This document shows, piece after piece, positions 34,203-42,294 of a stretch of 64,000 bases of DNA (position 1 is the stretch's first letter; each line of letters starts with the position of its first letter). The position numbers were made by a program, and so were the translations under genes. The notes beneath the pieces are model-generated. The model ran no database searches, had not been told where the DNA came from, and saw only the letters and a list, made by a program, of their open reading frames with translations. This DNA comes from Gillisella vitis (lineage in GTDB: Bacteria; Pseudomonadota; Alphaproteobacteria; Rhizobiales; Rhizobiaceae). The stretch is from NCBI RefSeq assembly GCF_021559775.1, contig NZ_CP056049.1, positions 124,001-188,000 of the forward strand, read 5' to 3'.

Positions 34203-35575
34203 GTGACTTCGACAGAGTGGTGCGCGGAACCCTCGTGACCGAGGACGGGATCACTGAAAATGGCTTTGTGGCCATTCGCGACGGTATCATCGCAGCCCTT
34301 GGAAGCGGTTCGGCTCCAGCGGCCAGAGAGGTCGATGATTTCGGCTCGGCGCTGATTCTGCCCGGCATCATTGATGGGCAGGTTCATTCCCGCTCGCAAA
34401 AAGATCAGGAGGATTTTATCTGGTCCACCCGATCCGCTGCGGCAGGTGGCGTCACCACAATCGTTGACATGCCCTATGACGCAGGCGGAAAATTGATCTG
34501 CACGGCGGAGCTTTTGACGGAAAAGGCCGAAAGCGCTGCCGAGCAGGCCCGCGTGGATTTTGCGCTCTACGGCACCATTCGCCCCTCTGATGGCCCAAAG
34601 CATATTGCTGAGATGGCAGAGGCCGGGGCCGCAGGCTTTAAATTTTCAACCTTTGAGACCGATCCAAACCGTTTTCCGCGCATTCCAACGCCACTGCTCT
34701 ATGCCGCCTTTGCTGAAGTGGCCAAGACCGGATTGATTGCCGGTGTTCACAACGAAAATGACGAATGCGTCAAGGTCTGGAGCGAGGCGGTGAAGGCCTC
34801 AGGTCGCACCGACTATCTGACCCACGGCGAAAGCCGCCCGCCGATTGCCGAAACACTGGCTATCGCTGAAGTCTATGAAATAGCCGCAGCCACCGGATGC
34901 CCGGCCCATATCGTGCATTGCTCGGTTGGGCGCGGCTATGAGCTCGCGCAAGCCTACCGCGCCCAAGGTGTGGACGCGACCATTGAGGCCTGCATCCATT
35001 ACCTCGTGTGTAGCGAGGAGGAAGACGTGTCGCGTCTGCTGGGTCGCGCAAAATGCAATCCGCCCATTCGATCCGGCAAAGAGCGGGAAAAACTCTGGCA
35101 GCATTTGGCTGCGGGCCATATCACCATCGTTTCCACCGATCATGTATCATGGAGCCTTGCGGCAAAATCCGCGACTGTGATGCTGGAAAATTCTTCCGGC
35201 ATGCCGGGTCTTGAGGTGCTCGCAAGCCTGCTGCTGGACGGGCTGACAGATCGCGGCCTGCCGCTCACCCATGCGGCAAAACTGCTTTGCGGCAACCCAG
35301 CCCGGCTGTTTCGCCTGACGGCGCAAAAAGGCGCGCTGGCTATAGGGCTGGATGCCGATATTGCCGTCTTTGCAGAGCGGCCAAGAATTTACGATGCGGC
35401 GGCCAGCGGCCATAACGTGGTGGGTTGGAGCCCCTATGAGGGCAAGCGTATCCGCCACACGGCTATTGCAACCTTCCTGCGCGGCCAGATGATTTATGAC
35501 GGCAAGGATGTTCTGGCAGCACCCGGAACGGGCCGCTTTATCAAGCCCACCCGCGCCCTATCAAAAGTAGCTTGA
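34199..35575 (+). CDS. Dihydropyrimidinase/allantoinase-type cyclic amidohydrolase
   Basis: 458 residues. It shows the amidohydrolase barrel with most metal ligands in place: carboxylated Lys148 (AGFKFS), His184 (AGVHNEN), His240 (HIVHCS) and Asp314 (VSTDHVS). The first motif, normally HxH, reads DGQVHSR, so Gln61 replaces the first His and only His63 remains. The family opens hydantoin, dihydropyrimidine or allantoin rings to N-carbamoyl acids. The next gene is an N-carbamoyl amidohydrolase, so the two probably act in sequence. The metal centre may be mononuclear or use Gln. Confidence 0.82.
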   Translation: MSDFDRVVRGTLVTEDGITENGFVAIRDGIIAALGSGSAPAAREVDDFGSALILPGIIDGQVHSRSQKDQEDFIWSTRSAAAGGVTTIVDMPYDAGGKLICTAELLTEKAESAAEQARVDFALYGTIRPSDGPKHIAEMAEAGAAGFKFSTFETDPNRFPRIPTPLLYAAFAEVAKTGLIAGVHNENDECVKVWSEAVKASGRTDYLTHGESRPPIAETLAIAEVYEIAAATGCPAHIVHCSVGRGYELAQAYRAQGVDATIEACIHYLVCSEEEDVSRLLGRAKCNPPIRSGKEREKLWQHLAAGHITIVSTDHVSWSLAAKSATVMLENSSGMPGLEVLASLLLDGLTDRGLPLTHAAKLLCGNPARLFRLTAQKGALAIGLDADIAVFAERPRIYDAAASGHNVVGWSPYEGKRIRHTAIATFLRGQMIYDGKDVLAAPGTGRFIKPTRALSKVA

Positions 35576-35579
35576 TCCA

Positions 35580-36839
35580 ATGGCCAATATGCAATCCGTT
35601 CCCAGTGTTGACCGCACAAAGCTGCAAGCCGATTTCGATGCGCTGGCAGCCCTGACAGAGCCGGGCCGCCCTTGGACACGCCGCTCTTTCACGCCCCTGT
35701 TTCTTGACGGTCGCGCTTATCTCAAAACCCGCTTTGAGGAGGAAGGTCTGAGTGTTCGTCTGGATGCCGCTGGCAATCTGATTGGACGATGGGAGGGCGC
35801 TCAACGTCATGCGCCCGTGTTGATGACTGGCTCGCACAGCGACACCGTGCCCAGCGGCGGGCGGTTCGATGGTGTCGCCGGTGTATTATCCGGGCTTGCA
35901 GCCATTCGGGCGCTGCGGCTTGCCGGTTATAGGCCGCAACATCCCATTGAACTGGTCGATTTTCTTGCCGAAGAACCAAGTGATTGGGGCCTGTCCTGCA
36001 TCGGCAGCCGGGGTATGGCGGGGGCCTTGACCGACCATCATCTTGCTTTGCTTGGGCCCAATGACGAACCATTGCGCGAGGCGATAGACCGGATTGGCGG
36101 CAATGTCTCACAGCTTTCCAGCGCCCGCCGCGACGACATTGCCAGCTATCTGGAAATCCACATTGAACAAGGGCCGGTGCTGGAGGCAAAGCATATCCCG
36201 ATTGGCGTTGTGACCGCCATTGCCGGTATTGGGCGTGTCAAAGTGCGTTTTGAGGGCATCGCGGGCCATGCCGGAACCTCGCCCATGGATATGCGGGCGG
36301 ATGCCGCTCTGGCCATGGCGCGGTTTGCGCTCTCCGTTCGGGATGCAGCTTATGCCGTGCAGGGCAAAGGGCATTTTACCGCCACCATCGGCGTGCTCAC
36401 CATTGAGCCGGGCGGGGCCAATGTGGTGCCGGGCGCATCCGAGGCCATCGTTGATATCCGCGCCGAAGACGATGGCATGATGGATAGGTTCATTGAGGCG
36501 TTGGAGGGATTGGCCACCAAGGCGGCGACCGACGAGAAATGCCAGGTTTCACTGTTTGAGCGCTTGAGCAAGACGCGGGCCGTTGCCTGCGATGCCTCTC
36601 TCAGAAACATTCTGGAAAGCGCCGCCAGCGACCTCAATCTACCCACCCTGTCTCTTGCCTCTGGTGCGGGCCATGATGCGGCATTCATGGCCCAGATCAC
36701 CAAATCAGCAATGATCTTTGTGCCGTCTCGCGATGGCAAAAGCCACACCCCGGATGAGTGGACGGATAACGAAGCCATCGCGCTTGCCGCCGATGTGCTC
36801 GTTCGCGCCCTTGTCCATCTGGATAACAACACGCCTTAG
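35580..36839 (+). CDS. N-carbamoyl-L-amino acid hydrolase / allantoate amidohydrolase (M20 family)
   Basis: 419 residues, 4 bp after the amidohydrolase stop. Zinc-ligand motifs of the hydantoinase/carbamoylase family are all visible: GSHSDTVPSGGRFDG (His86, Asp97), FLAEEPSDWG (Glu131), LEIHIEQGPVLE (His near 198) and SGAGHDAAFM (His near 360). GHAGTSPMDMRADA is the dimer-interface substrate site. It removes the carbamoyl group as CO2 and ammonia, giving the free amino acid. Acting after the cyclic amidohydrolase, it would complete a hydantoin-to-amino-acid route. Confidence 0.87.
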   Translation: MANMQSVPSVDRTKLQADFDALAALTEPGRPWTRRSFTPLFLDGRAYLKTRFEEEGLSVRLDAAGNLIGRWEGAQRHAPVLMTGSHSDTVPSGGRFDGVAGVLSGLAAIRALRLAGYRPQHPIELVDFLAEEPSDWGLSCIGSRGMAGALTDHHLALLGPNDEPLREAIDRIGGNVSQLSSARRDDIASYLEIHIEQGPVLEAKHIPIGVVTAIAGIGRVKVRFEGIAGHAGTSPMDMRADAALAMARFALSVRDAAYAVQGKGHFTATIGVLTIEPGGANVVPGASEAIVDIRAEDDGMMDRFIEALEGLATKAATDEKCQVSLFERLSKTRAVACDASLRNILESAASDLNLPTLSLASGAGHDAAFMAQITKSAMIFVPSRDGKSHTPDEWTDNEAIALAADVLVRALVHLDNNTP

Positions 36840-36887
36840 AGTTTGTCAGGGAAAAGTGGTCACCGGTTTTCCCGAAAAGACAAACTC
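36839..36887. repeat. Rhizobial intergenic palindromic repeat (RIME-like)
   Basis: GAGTTTGTC (36839-36847) and GACAAACTC (36879-36887) are inverted copies, with GGGAAAA and TTTTCCC nested inside around GTGGTCACCGG. Palindromes of this kind are dispersed between genes in Rhizobiales. It overlaps the carbamoylase stop and lies 60 bp before the ammonia-lyase, so it may also modulate read-through. Confidence 0.65.
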
Positions 36888-36947
36888 AAACAAATGTCTG
36901 ACGCTGCGGTGCCAGATCAATATGCATTTCAAATGAAGGACTGACCT

Positions 36948-38561
36948 ATGACAACGATCATACTGGACGGCGACAGCCTCACCATCAAGCAAACGGTGCA
37001 GATCGCCCGCGAAAACGCACAGGTTGAGATTGGAGCCGCTGCACGGGCCGAAATCATCAAAAAGCGCGCCTATATCGAAGAAAACTGGCTGACGGAAAAT
37101 GCACCGCCGACCTATGGCTTCAACACCGGCGTCGGCAAGCTCAAGGATTACAAGATCAATCAGGCCGATAATGAGCAGTTTCAGCTCAATATCGTGCTGT
37201 CCCATTGCTCCGGCATTGGCGAACCGGCATCGGAGGAAATCGTTCGTGCCATGATGGCCGTGCGCATCAATGCCTTTTGTGTTGGTGTTTCGGGTCTGCG
37301 CATTGAGGTGGTTGATCGTCTCGTACAGATGCTCAACAGCGGCGTTCATCCGGTGGTGCCAATCCAAGGCTCTGTCGGTGCCTCCGGCGACTTGGCTCCG
37401 CTTGCCCATATGGTGTCTGTGCTGATTGGTTATGAGGATGCAGAGGCCATCTACAAGGGGGAGCGCATGTCCGCTCCAAAGGCGCTTGAACTGGCAGGCA
37501 TCAGCCCGGTATCTTTTGAGCTGAAGGCCAAGGATTGCCTGGCGCTCATCAATGGCAACAGTCTGTGTGCAGGCATGGGTGCACTGACACTGAATGATGC
37601 CGAAGACCTGATGAAAACCGCAGACGCGATTGGTGCTTTGAGCCTCGAAGCAATCCGTGGTGAGCAGGCCGCATTTGACGCCCGTATCCACGAAGTGCGC
37701 AAGCAACCGGGCCAAATCCTGACGGCAGAAAACATCCGCCGCATGGTCGAAGGCTCACGCCGCGCCTCAGAGTCAGCCCGCGCCGTTCATCTCGAAGATG
37801 ATATCCTGCACCCAACCTATCACCCACGCGTTCAAGACCAATATTCCTTCCGCTGCCTGCCGCAAGTGCACGGCAGCTGCCGCGATCAGCTTGAGCATGC
37901 CAAGACCGTGCTGACGCGCGAGCTCAACGCCGCCACCGACAATCCACTGGTGTTCTGGAATGAAAATGGCGCGCTGGAATTCCTCTCTGGCGGCAATTTC
38001 CATTGCGAACCGATTGCCTTTGCGATGGATCTGCTGGCCATCGCCCTAATTGAAATCGGCAATATCTCCGAGCGGCGGTTGTTTGCCCTGTGCGATACCA
38101 CGCTGAATTACGGTCTGCCGCCAAACCTTGCTGGCAAGCCCATTGGCCTTAACTACGGCTACGGCATTATTTCCACCGCCGCCGCCGCCGTGGCGTCTGA
38201 AAACAAGACGCTGGCCTTCCCATCTGTCGCCGATACCATCCCCACCAAGAGCAGTCAGGAAGACCATGTTTCCATGGCGGCTTGGTCGTGCCGCAAGGCG
38301 CAGCAGGTGCTGGATAATCTGCCAAAAATCATCGGCGTTGAGTGCTTGCTGGCCACCAAGGCAATTTTCCTAACCCGCCATGCACTGGGCAGCTTCAAAC
38401 TCGGACGTGGCACACAACCACTTTATGACGCGCTGGCCGCCGTCATCCCGCTGCAGGATGGAGATGGCTATATGCAAAAGCAGATCAAACCAGCTTTTGC
38501 CATGGTCACCGAAGGCAAGGTTCTGAATGTGGTCGAAACCGCCATTGGCCCTCTTCGCTGA
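36948..38561 (+). CDS. Histidine ammonia-lyase-like MIO enzyme
   Basis: 537 residues, with AAGGA eight bases before the ATG. The MIO cofactor forms from Ala145-Ser146-Gly147 in GSVGASGDLAPLAH. Tyr56 (PTYGFNTGVG) is the conserved base. The substrate-selecting pair is Ser-His (NIVLSHCSG, residues 85-86), as in histidine ammonia-lyase, and VASENKTLAFPS also matches HAL. It should release ammonia from histidine or a close analogue to give urocanate or an analogue. No urocanase or hutI lies nearby; the partners are a ring amidohydrolase, a carbamoylase and a UbiD pair. It is somewhat longer than typical HutH (about 510). Confidence 0.85.
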   Translation: MTTIILDGDSLTIKQTVQIARENAQVEIGAAARAEIIKKRAYIEENWLTENAPPTYGFNTGVGKLKDYKINQADNEQFQLNIVLSHCSGIGEPASEEIVRAMMAVRINAFCVGVSGLRIEVVDRLVQMLNSGVHPVVPIQGSVGASGDLAPLAHMVSVLIGYEDAEAIYKGERMSAPKALELAGISPVSFELKAKDCLALINGNSLCAGMGALTLNDAEDLMKTADAIGALSLEAIRGEQAAFDARIHEVRKQPGQILTAENIRRMVEGSRRASESARAVHLEDDILHPTYHPRVQDQYSFRCLPQVHGSCRDQLEHAKTVLTRELNAATDNPLVFWNENGALEFLSGGNFHCEPIAFAMDLLAIALIEIGNISERRLFALCDTTLNYGLPPNLAGKPIGLNYGYGIISTAAAAVASENKTLAFPSVADTIPTKSSQEDHVSMAAWSCRKAQQVLDNLPKIIGVECLLATKAIFLTRHALGSFKLGRGTQPLYDALAAVIPLQDGDGYMQKQIKPAFAMVTEGKVLNVVETAIGPLR

Positions 38562-38569
38562 GACGATCT

Positions 38570-38606
38570 GAACCATGGGCGAGGCATTTAGCCTCGCTTA
38601 CGGTTC
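38570..38606 (+). terminator. Hairpin after the ammonia-lyase gene
   Basis: GCGAGGC (38579-38585) and GCCTCGC (38591-38597) form a 7-bp stem with loop ATTTA, and GAACC / GGTTC (38570-38574 and 38602-38606) extend it across an internal loop. It begins 8 bases after the stop at the end of the long operon. No T-run follows, so it may be Rho-assisted or only an mRNA end-protecting structure. Confidence 0.5.
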
Positions 38607-38659
38607 AGTTGGCCTCGTAACGTTTACCGGACGTCGATCAAAATGAGGGACCTGGCTGC

Positions 38660-38981
38660 ATGACCAGATTTGCCCTTGATCCACTTTATCGTCGCCACCG
38701 ATTTCCAGCCGAGGTGATTGCTAATGCGGTTTGGCTCTATTTCAGGTTTCCGCTCAGCCTGCATATGGTCGCGGATCTGCTGGCGGCGCGTGGCATCATC
38801 GTCTCTCATCAAACCGTGCGGCTCTGGGCTGAGAAATTCGGCAGACACTTTGCCAATGATTTCCGCAAGCGATCTGCCGGCAGGCTCGGTGATAAGTGGC
38901 ATCTCGATGAGGTTGTCATCACCATCGGTGGAAAGAGACACTTTCACCTTTTCGCGTCCATCTACGACCCGATCGCAAACC
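38660..38981 (+). pseudogene. IS6-family transposase, N-terminal part with internal deletion
   Basis: The frame begins MTRFALDPLYRRHRFPAEVI and holds the IS6 HTH region (SLHMVADLLAARGIIVSHQT) and the first catalytic Asp (KWHLDEVVITIGGKRH). It then jumps straight to the C-terminal motif (FASIYDPIANR). About 110 residues, including the second Asp and the Glu, are missing, with the join at a shared Arg-His. The frame runs on to 39019 only because it reads into the next element. Confidence 0.8.
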
Positions 38982-39193
38982 GGGCTTGTCGCAAATTTTC
39001 GGGCTTAAAGGTATTTTGACCAGAGGTATGGAGTTTGCTGCTCCGAAAGTTGCGGAGCGAGCCCATGATTCTGAATGCTATTGCCGAGTAGCTGATCCGG
39101 GTAAAGAAGAACATGCCAAAGATCAGTGGCTTCCAATCCTTCAACACGGCGCGGCGAACCATCGCGCGCTCCGAATATGTTTGCGACAAGCCC
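38982..39193. mobile_element. 212-bp MITE-like element with IS6-type terminal repeats
   Basis: Perfect 14-bp inverted ends: GGGCTTGTCGCAAA at 38982-38995 and TTTGCGACAAGCCC at 39180-39193. The left part keeps the IS6 leader (MILNAIAE then a stop, as in the 6231-6374 fragment) and the rest is non-coding. No 8-bp target duplication is seen. It is probably a deletion derivative that could be moved by a full IS6 transposase. A run of nine C (39218-39226) follows shortly after, at the edge of the GC-rich operon. Confidence 0.6.
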
Positions 39194-39232
39194 GTTTGTC
39201 ATGCGTATCGGCACCGGCCCCCCCCCGCCGAT

Positions 39233-41149
39233 TTACACGTGGCTCTCTTTCAGCGTCAGCAGCCAGACGGCGACGTCGCAGAAGGTGCTAGTCGCTCGTC
39301 CCGGCTCGGCAACCATCCAGTCACCCAGGCGGCTCGCCAGCGAGACGAAGCCGGCAGCGGTGAGCCTTGCCTTCAGCGGCTTGCCCACAGCCTCGCGATG
39401 GGCGCGTGCCCTGCTACCTGCATGGATCGAACCGCTCAACAACCGTTCCACCTCGTCGAGAATATCCGACTGCTGACTGACCTGACGTGGTGTGACCGTC
39501 GCCATCATTTCCTCCGGCGTATCGAGATCCGGGACGATGAAGCGGTCGGCGGACAGCGACCATGGTTCGCAGACAAGCGCATCGCCATCGAGGCGCACAG
39601 GGCCGGCGATATAGCGAATGCGGCCCCAGCGCCCTTCCATTGCCGCTGCCAAAACGCCGGTTGCGGCTGGCGCGCCGGCATCGAATTCCCGCTCCAGGTG
39701 AAGCGTGCCGCCCTCATTGGCAAGGCGGACGGCGCCTTCCCAGATCTGCGCGCCGGCGGACCAACTCTGCCCCAGGGCTTCCTCGACCTCGAATACGTGG
39801 ATGTCGTCCACCCGTTTGCGCGGCCGGATCAGTGAAATCGCCCGCTTTGAGAAGTCGGATGTCACGGCATCAACATGGCGGGCGGCCAGCGGCGAAGCGA
39901 AGGTAAAATTGCCGTTGCGCGGCATCACCTGGGTTTTGCCGCCGGTGCCGCTGCCCAGCGCCAGCAGCCCATCGGCCCGCCGCCGGGCGACGCTGGTCAG
40001 GATCTGGCCGCGTCCCACTCCCAGCACCGGCAGGCCGGGTGAGAATTGACGCCGTAAAACCGATGCCTGTAGCGGGCCGGTCTCGTTGGGCAGGGCGGAG
40101 AACAGTCGTTCCAACAGCATCGTGGCGCCGGTGTCGCTGTCGGCGAGAAGCACCGAGGCCCTGACATCCAGGCCCTCCTGCCGCAGCCTGCCACCGAGCG
40201 ACACCAGGCGCGATTTCGACATGGCGGTTTCGAACGGTTCGCCGAGCCCGAGCGCGGTTGCGGCATCGCTGGCCTTAGTGCGAGCCACGAGTTCAACGCC
40301 GAGGCGAAGTGCGGCCCGCTCGTCATAGCGTGCACTCCGGGCGCTATAGCTTTCGATCTGCTCCACCAGCCCTTCGAGGACCAGCAGCATCTGCGACGCG
40401 CCAAGCTTTTCGGCCTGTCGGCGGCAGCGTTCGATCAGCAGTGCATGGGCCGTCAGGCCCGCAGTCACCCCGACGTCCAGAAGCTGGGCAAGAAGCTCGG
40501 TGCAGGCGGTCGCCAGCGCCCCTGTGTCGGCTGTGCCTGCCGCAATGGCCGATGCGCCCCCGACCACGGCTTCCGACGTGTCGTCGGCAGCACGAAAAGC
40601 GCGGATCGCGAGCGCCACGTGAACGCAGTTCCGCTGCTGGATACAGTCGCAGCGAGCATAGCCGAGGTCACCGGGTACAAGAAACCGGACGCTTGCCATC
40701 GGCAGCCTTGCAGCAGGCACTTGGCCGTAGACGAGCCGAACCGAATGGCGGGTCCCGAGCAGACGATTGAGCTCGGCCTTTGCTGAGGGGGCGAGGGCGG
40801 CTTCAAAACCCTCGAGATCGAGCGCGGCAGGGTTCCAAGCGACGGCAACGTCCGGCTGTCCGTCCCTGTCTTGCGTCCGCGTCTCTCGGCAAGCCATGGC
40901 CAGCATCACCCGGTGGCGGCAGACGCCGGAAGACGGGCAGGTGCAACTGGCGTCGGCAAGCTCACGTCCGGGTGCCAGCCGGGTCAGCGTACCGTCGGCA
41001 AACCGAGCCTCGATCGTACCGTCATCGAGTTCGGCAAGCTCAGGTCCGGTGCCGTTTGCAAGCTCTCGCTGCGCACGCTTGACCAGCCCGGCATTGGAAA
41101 GCTGGGTCAGGCCGTCATCGGTCAATGCGTTGAGATCGGCGCGTGCCAT
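39233..41149 (-). CDS. SWIM zinc-finger protein (YehQ-like)
   Basis: 638 residues. The SWIM motif CxCx(n)CxH is at residues 69-79 (CTCPSSGVCRH). A second cysteine group (YARCDCIQQRNCVHVALAIR, near 185-200) looks like a repeat of the same finger. No other domain is recognised in the long C-terminal part. SWIM fingers bind DNA or proteins. It is the last gene of a five-gene operon, 2 bp after the VWA gene; the same partners surround yehQ in E. coli. Confidence 0.82.
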   Translation of the reverse strand: MARADLNALTDDGLTQLSNAGLVKRAQRELANGTGPELAELDDGTIEARFADGTLTRLAPGRELADASCTCPSSGVCRHRVMLAMACRETRTQDRDGQPDVAVAWNPAALDLEGFEAALAPSAKAELNRLLGTRHSVRLVYGQVPAARLPMASVRFLVPGDLGYARCDCIQQRNCVHVALAIRAFRAADDTSEAVVGGASAIAAGTADTGALATACTELLAQLLDVGVTAGLTAHALLIERCRRQAEKLGASQMLLVLEGLVEQIESYSARSARYDERAALRLGVELVARTKASDAATALGLGEPFETAMSKSRLVSLGGRLRQEGLDVRASVLLADSDTGATMLLERLFSALPNETGPLQASVLRRQFSPGLPVLGVGRGQILTSVARRRADGLLALGSGTGGKTQVMPRNGNFTFASPLAARHVDAVTSDFSKRAISLIRPRKRVDDIHVFEVEEALGQSWSAGAQIWEGAVRLANEGGTLHLEREFDAGAPAATGVLAAAMEGRWGRIRYIAGPVRLDGDALVCEPWSLSADRFIVPDLDTPEEMMATVTPRQVSQQSDILDEVERLLSGSIHAGSRARAHREAVGKPLKARLTAAGFVSLASRLGDWMVAEPGRATSTFCDVAVWLLTLKESHV

Positions 41150-41151
41150 TT

Positions 41152-42294
41152 CTAGCGTCCGATCTTGGCGGCCAGCCAGCCGGCCAGCTCGCCGGGGGTC
41201 ATGGCGCCGACTTCGGCGCCGGCGCTGACCAGACGACGCGCCATCTCCCGGTCAAAGGCCGGCTCGGCGTCTGAATCGAGCGCTGCCAACCCGAGCACCA
41301 GCGTGCGCTGTGCCGTTAGTTCGGCCACTCTTTGCAGCAGCATCGCCTCGCTTGCGCCCTCGTAGAAATCCGAGATCAGAATCACGATCGCATTCTCCGG
41401 CTGGGTGATCAGATCTGCGGCATAGCCGACCGCTCTTTGGATATCCGTTCCGCCGCCGAGCTGTACCTTCATCAGCAGTTCGCAGGGATCATCGACATCG
41501 CTCGTCAGGTCGACCACGCTGGTGTCGAAGGCGACGAGGTGAGTTTTCACCCCGGGCAAGCCCAAGAGGCAGGCCGCCGTCACGGCGGAATGGATGACGG
41601 AGTCGAGCATAGACCCGCTCTGGTCGACCAAGAGGATCACCTGCCATTGCTTCATATGTCGGCGGTTGCGGGCAAAGAAATGCAGCCTCTCTACGGTCAG
41701 CTGTCGACTTTCGGCATTGTAGTGTTTGAGATTATCCTTCAGAACACGACGGAAATCGAGATCGCTGGCGATCTTGAAACGGCTGTGGCGCCGCCGATCA
41801 ACGACGCCGGAAAAGGCGACCGCCATCTCCCGCGACAGCTTTTCCATCAGCTGGCGCACGACCTCCTGCACCAGCTTGCGTGCCATCACAAGGATGTCAG
41901 GCGACATCAGGTGCTTGGTCCGCAGAACCGCCTTCAGCAGTGTCTCGTTGGGTTCGGCCCGCGACAGGACGTCGGGATTGGTCACGATGTCATCGATGGC
42001 ATAATGCTCGATCGCATCGCGCTCCAGCCGCTCGATGGTTTCCTTGGGAAACAGCCGATGGATGTCGTTGATCCATTGCGGCGTGGTGAGGGCGGAGGGA
42101 CCGCGCCCGCCCTGACGGCTGATATTGCGGGCGCCGTCCTCATCATCACGGCCGTAGAGCCAGTCGAGAGCTGCATCCATGGCCATGGCATCGCCCGACA
42201 TCGTGCAGCCGGCAGCGCTGCAGGCAGCGTCCGACGCCTCGCCCAGGATAAGGCGCCAGCGGGTGAGCGGGTCAAGTGCTGCGGCTTGGCTCAT
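41152..42294 (-). CDS. VWA-domain protein partner of a MoxR ATPase (YehP-like)
   Basis: 380 residues. The N-terminal half is helical and the C-terminal half is a von Willebrand A domain. The MIDAS motif is LLVDQSGSMLDS (Asp224, Ser226, Ser228), with a Thr/Asp-containing GGGTDIQRAVG loop and a downstream ILISDFYEG supplying the remaining metal ligands. Such proteins act as metal-dependent adaptors for MoxR AAA+ chaperones. Its ATG shares ATGA with the end of the DUF4132 gene. Confidence 0.87.
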   Translation of the reverse strand: MSQAAALDPLTRWRLILGEASDAACSAAGCTMSGDAMAMDAALDWLYGRDDEDGARNISRQGGRGPSALTTPQWINDIHRLFPKETIERLERDAIEHYAIDDIVTNPDVLSRAEPNETLLKAVLRTKHLMSPDILVMARKLVQEVVRQLMEKLSREMAVAFSGVVDRRRHSRFKIASDLDFRRVLKDNLKHYNAESRQLTVERLHFFARNRRHMKQWQVILLVDQSGSMLDSVIHSAVTAACLLGLPGVKTHLVAFDTSVVDLTSDVDDPCELLMKVQLGGGTDIQRAVGYAADLITQPENAIVILISDFYEGASEAMLLQRVAELTAQRTLVLGLAALDSDAEPAFDREMARRLVSAGAEVGAMTPGELAGWLAAKIGR

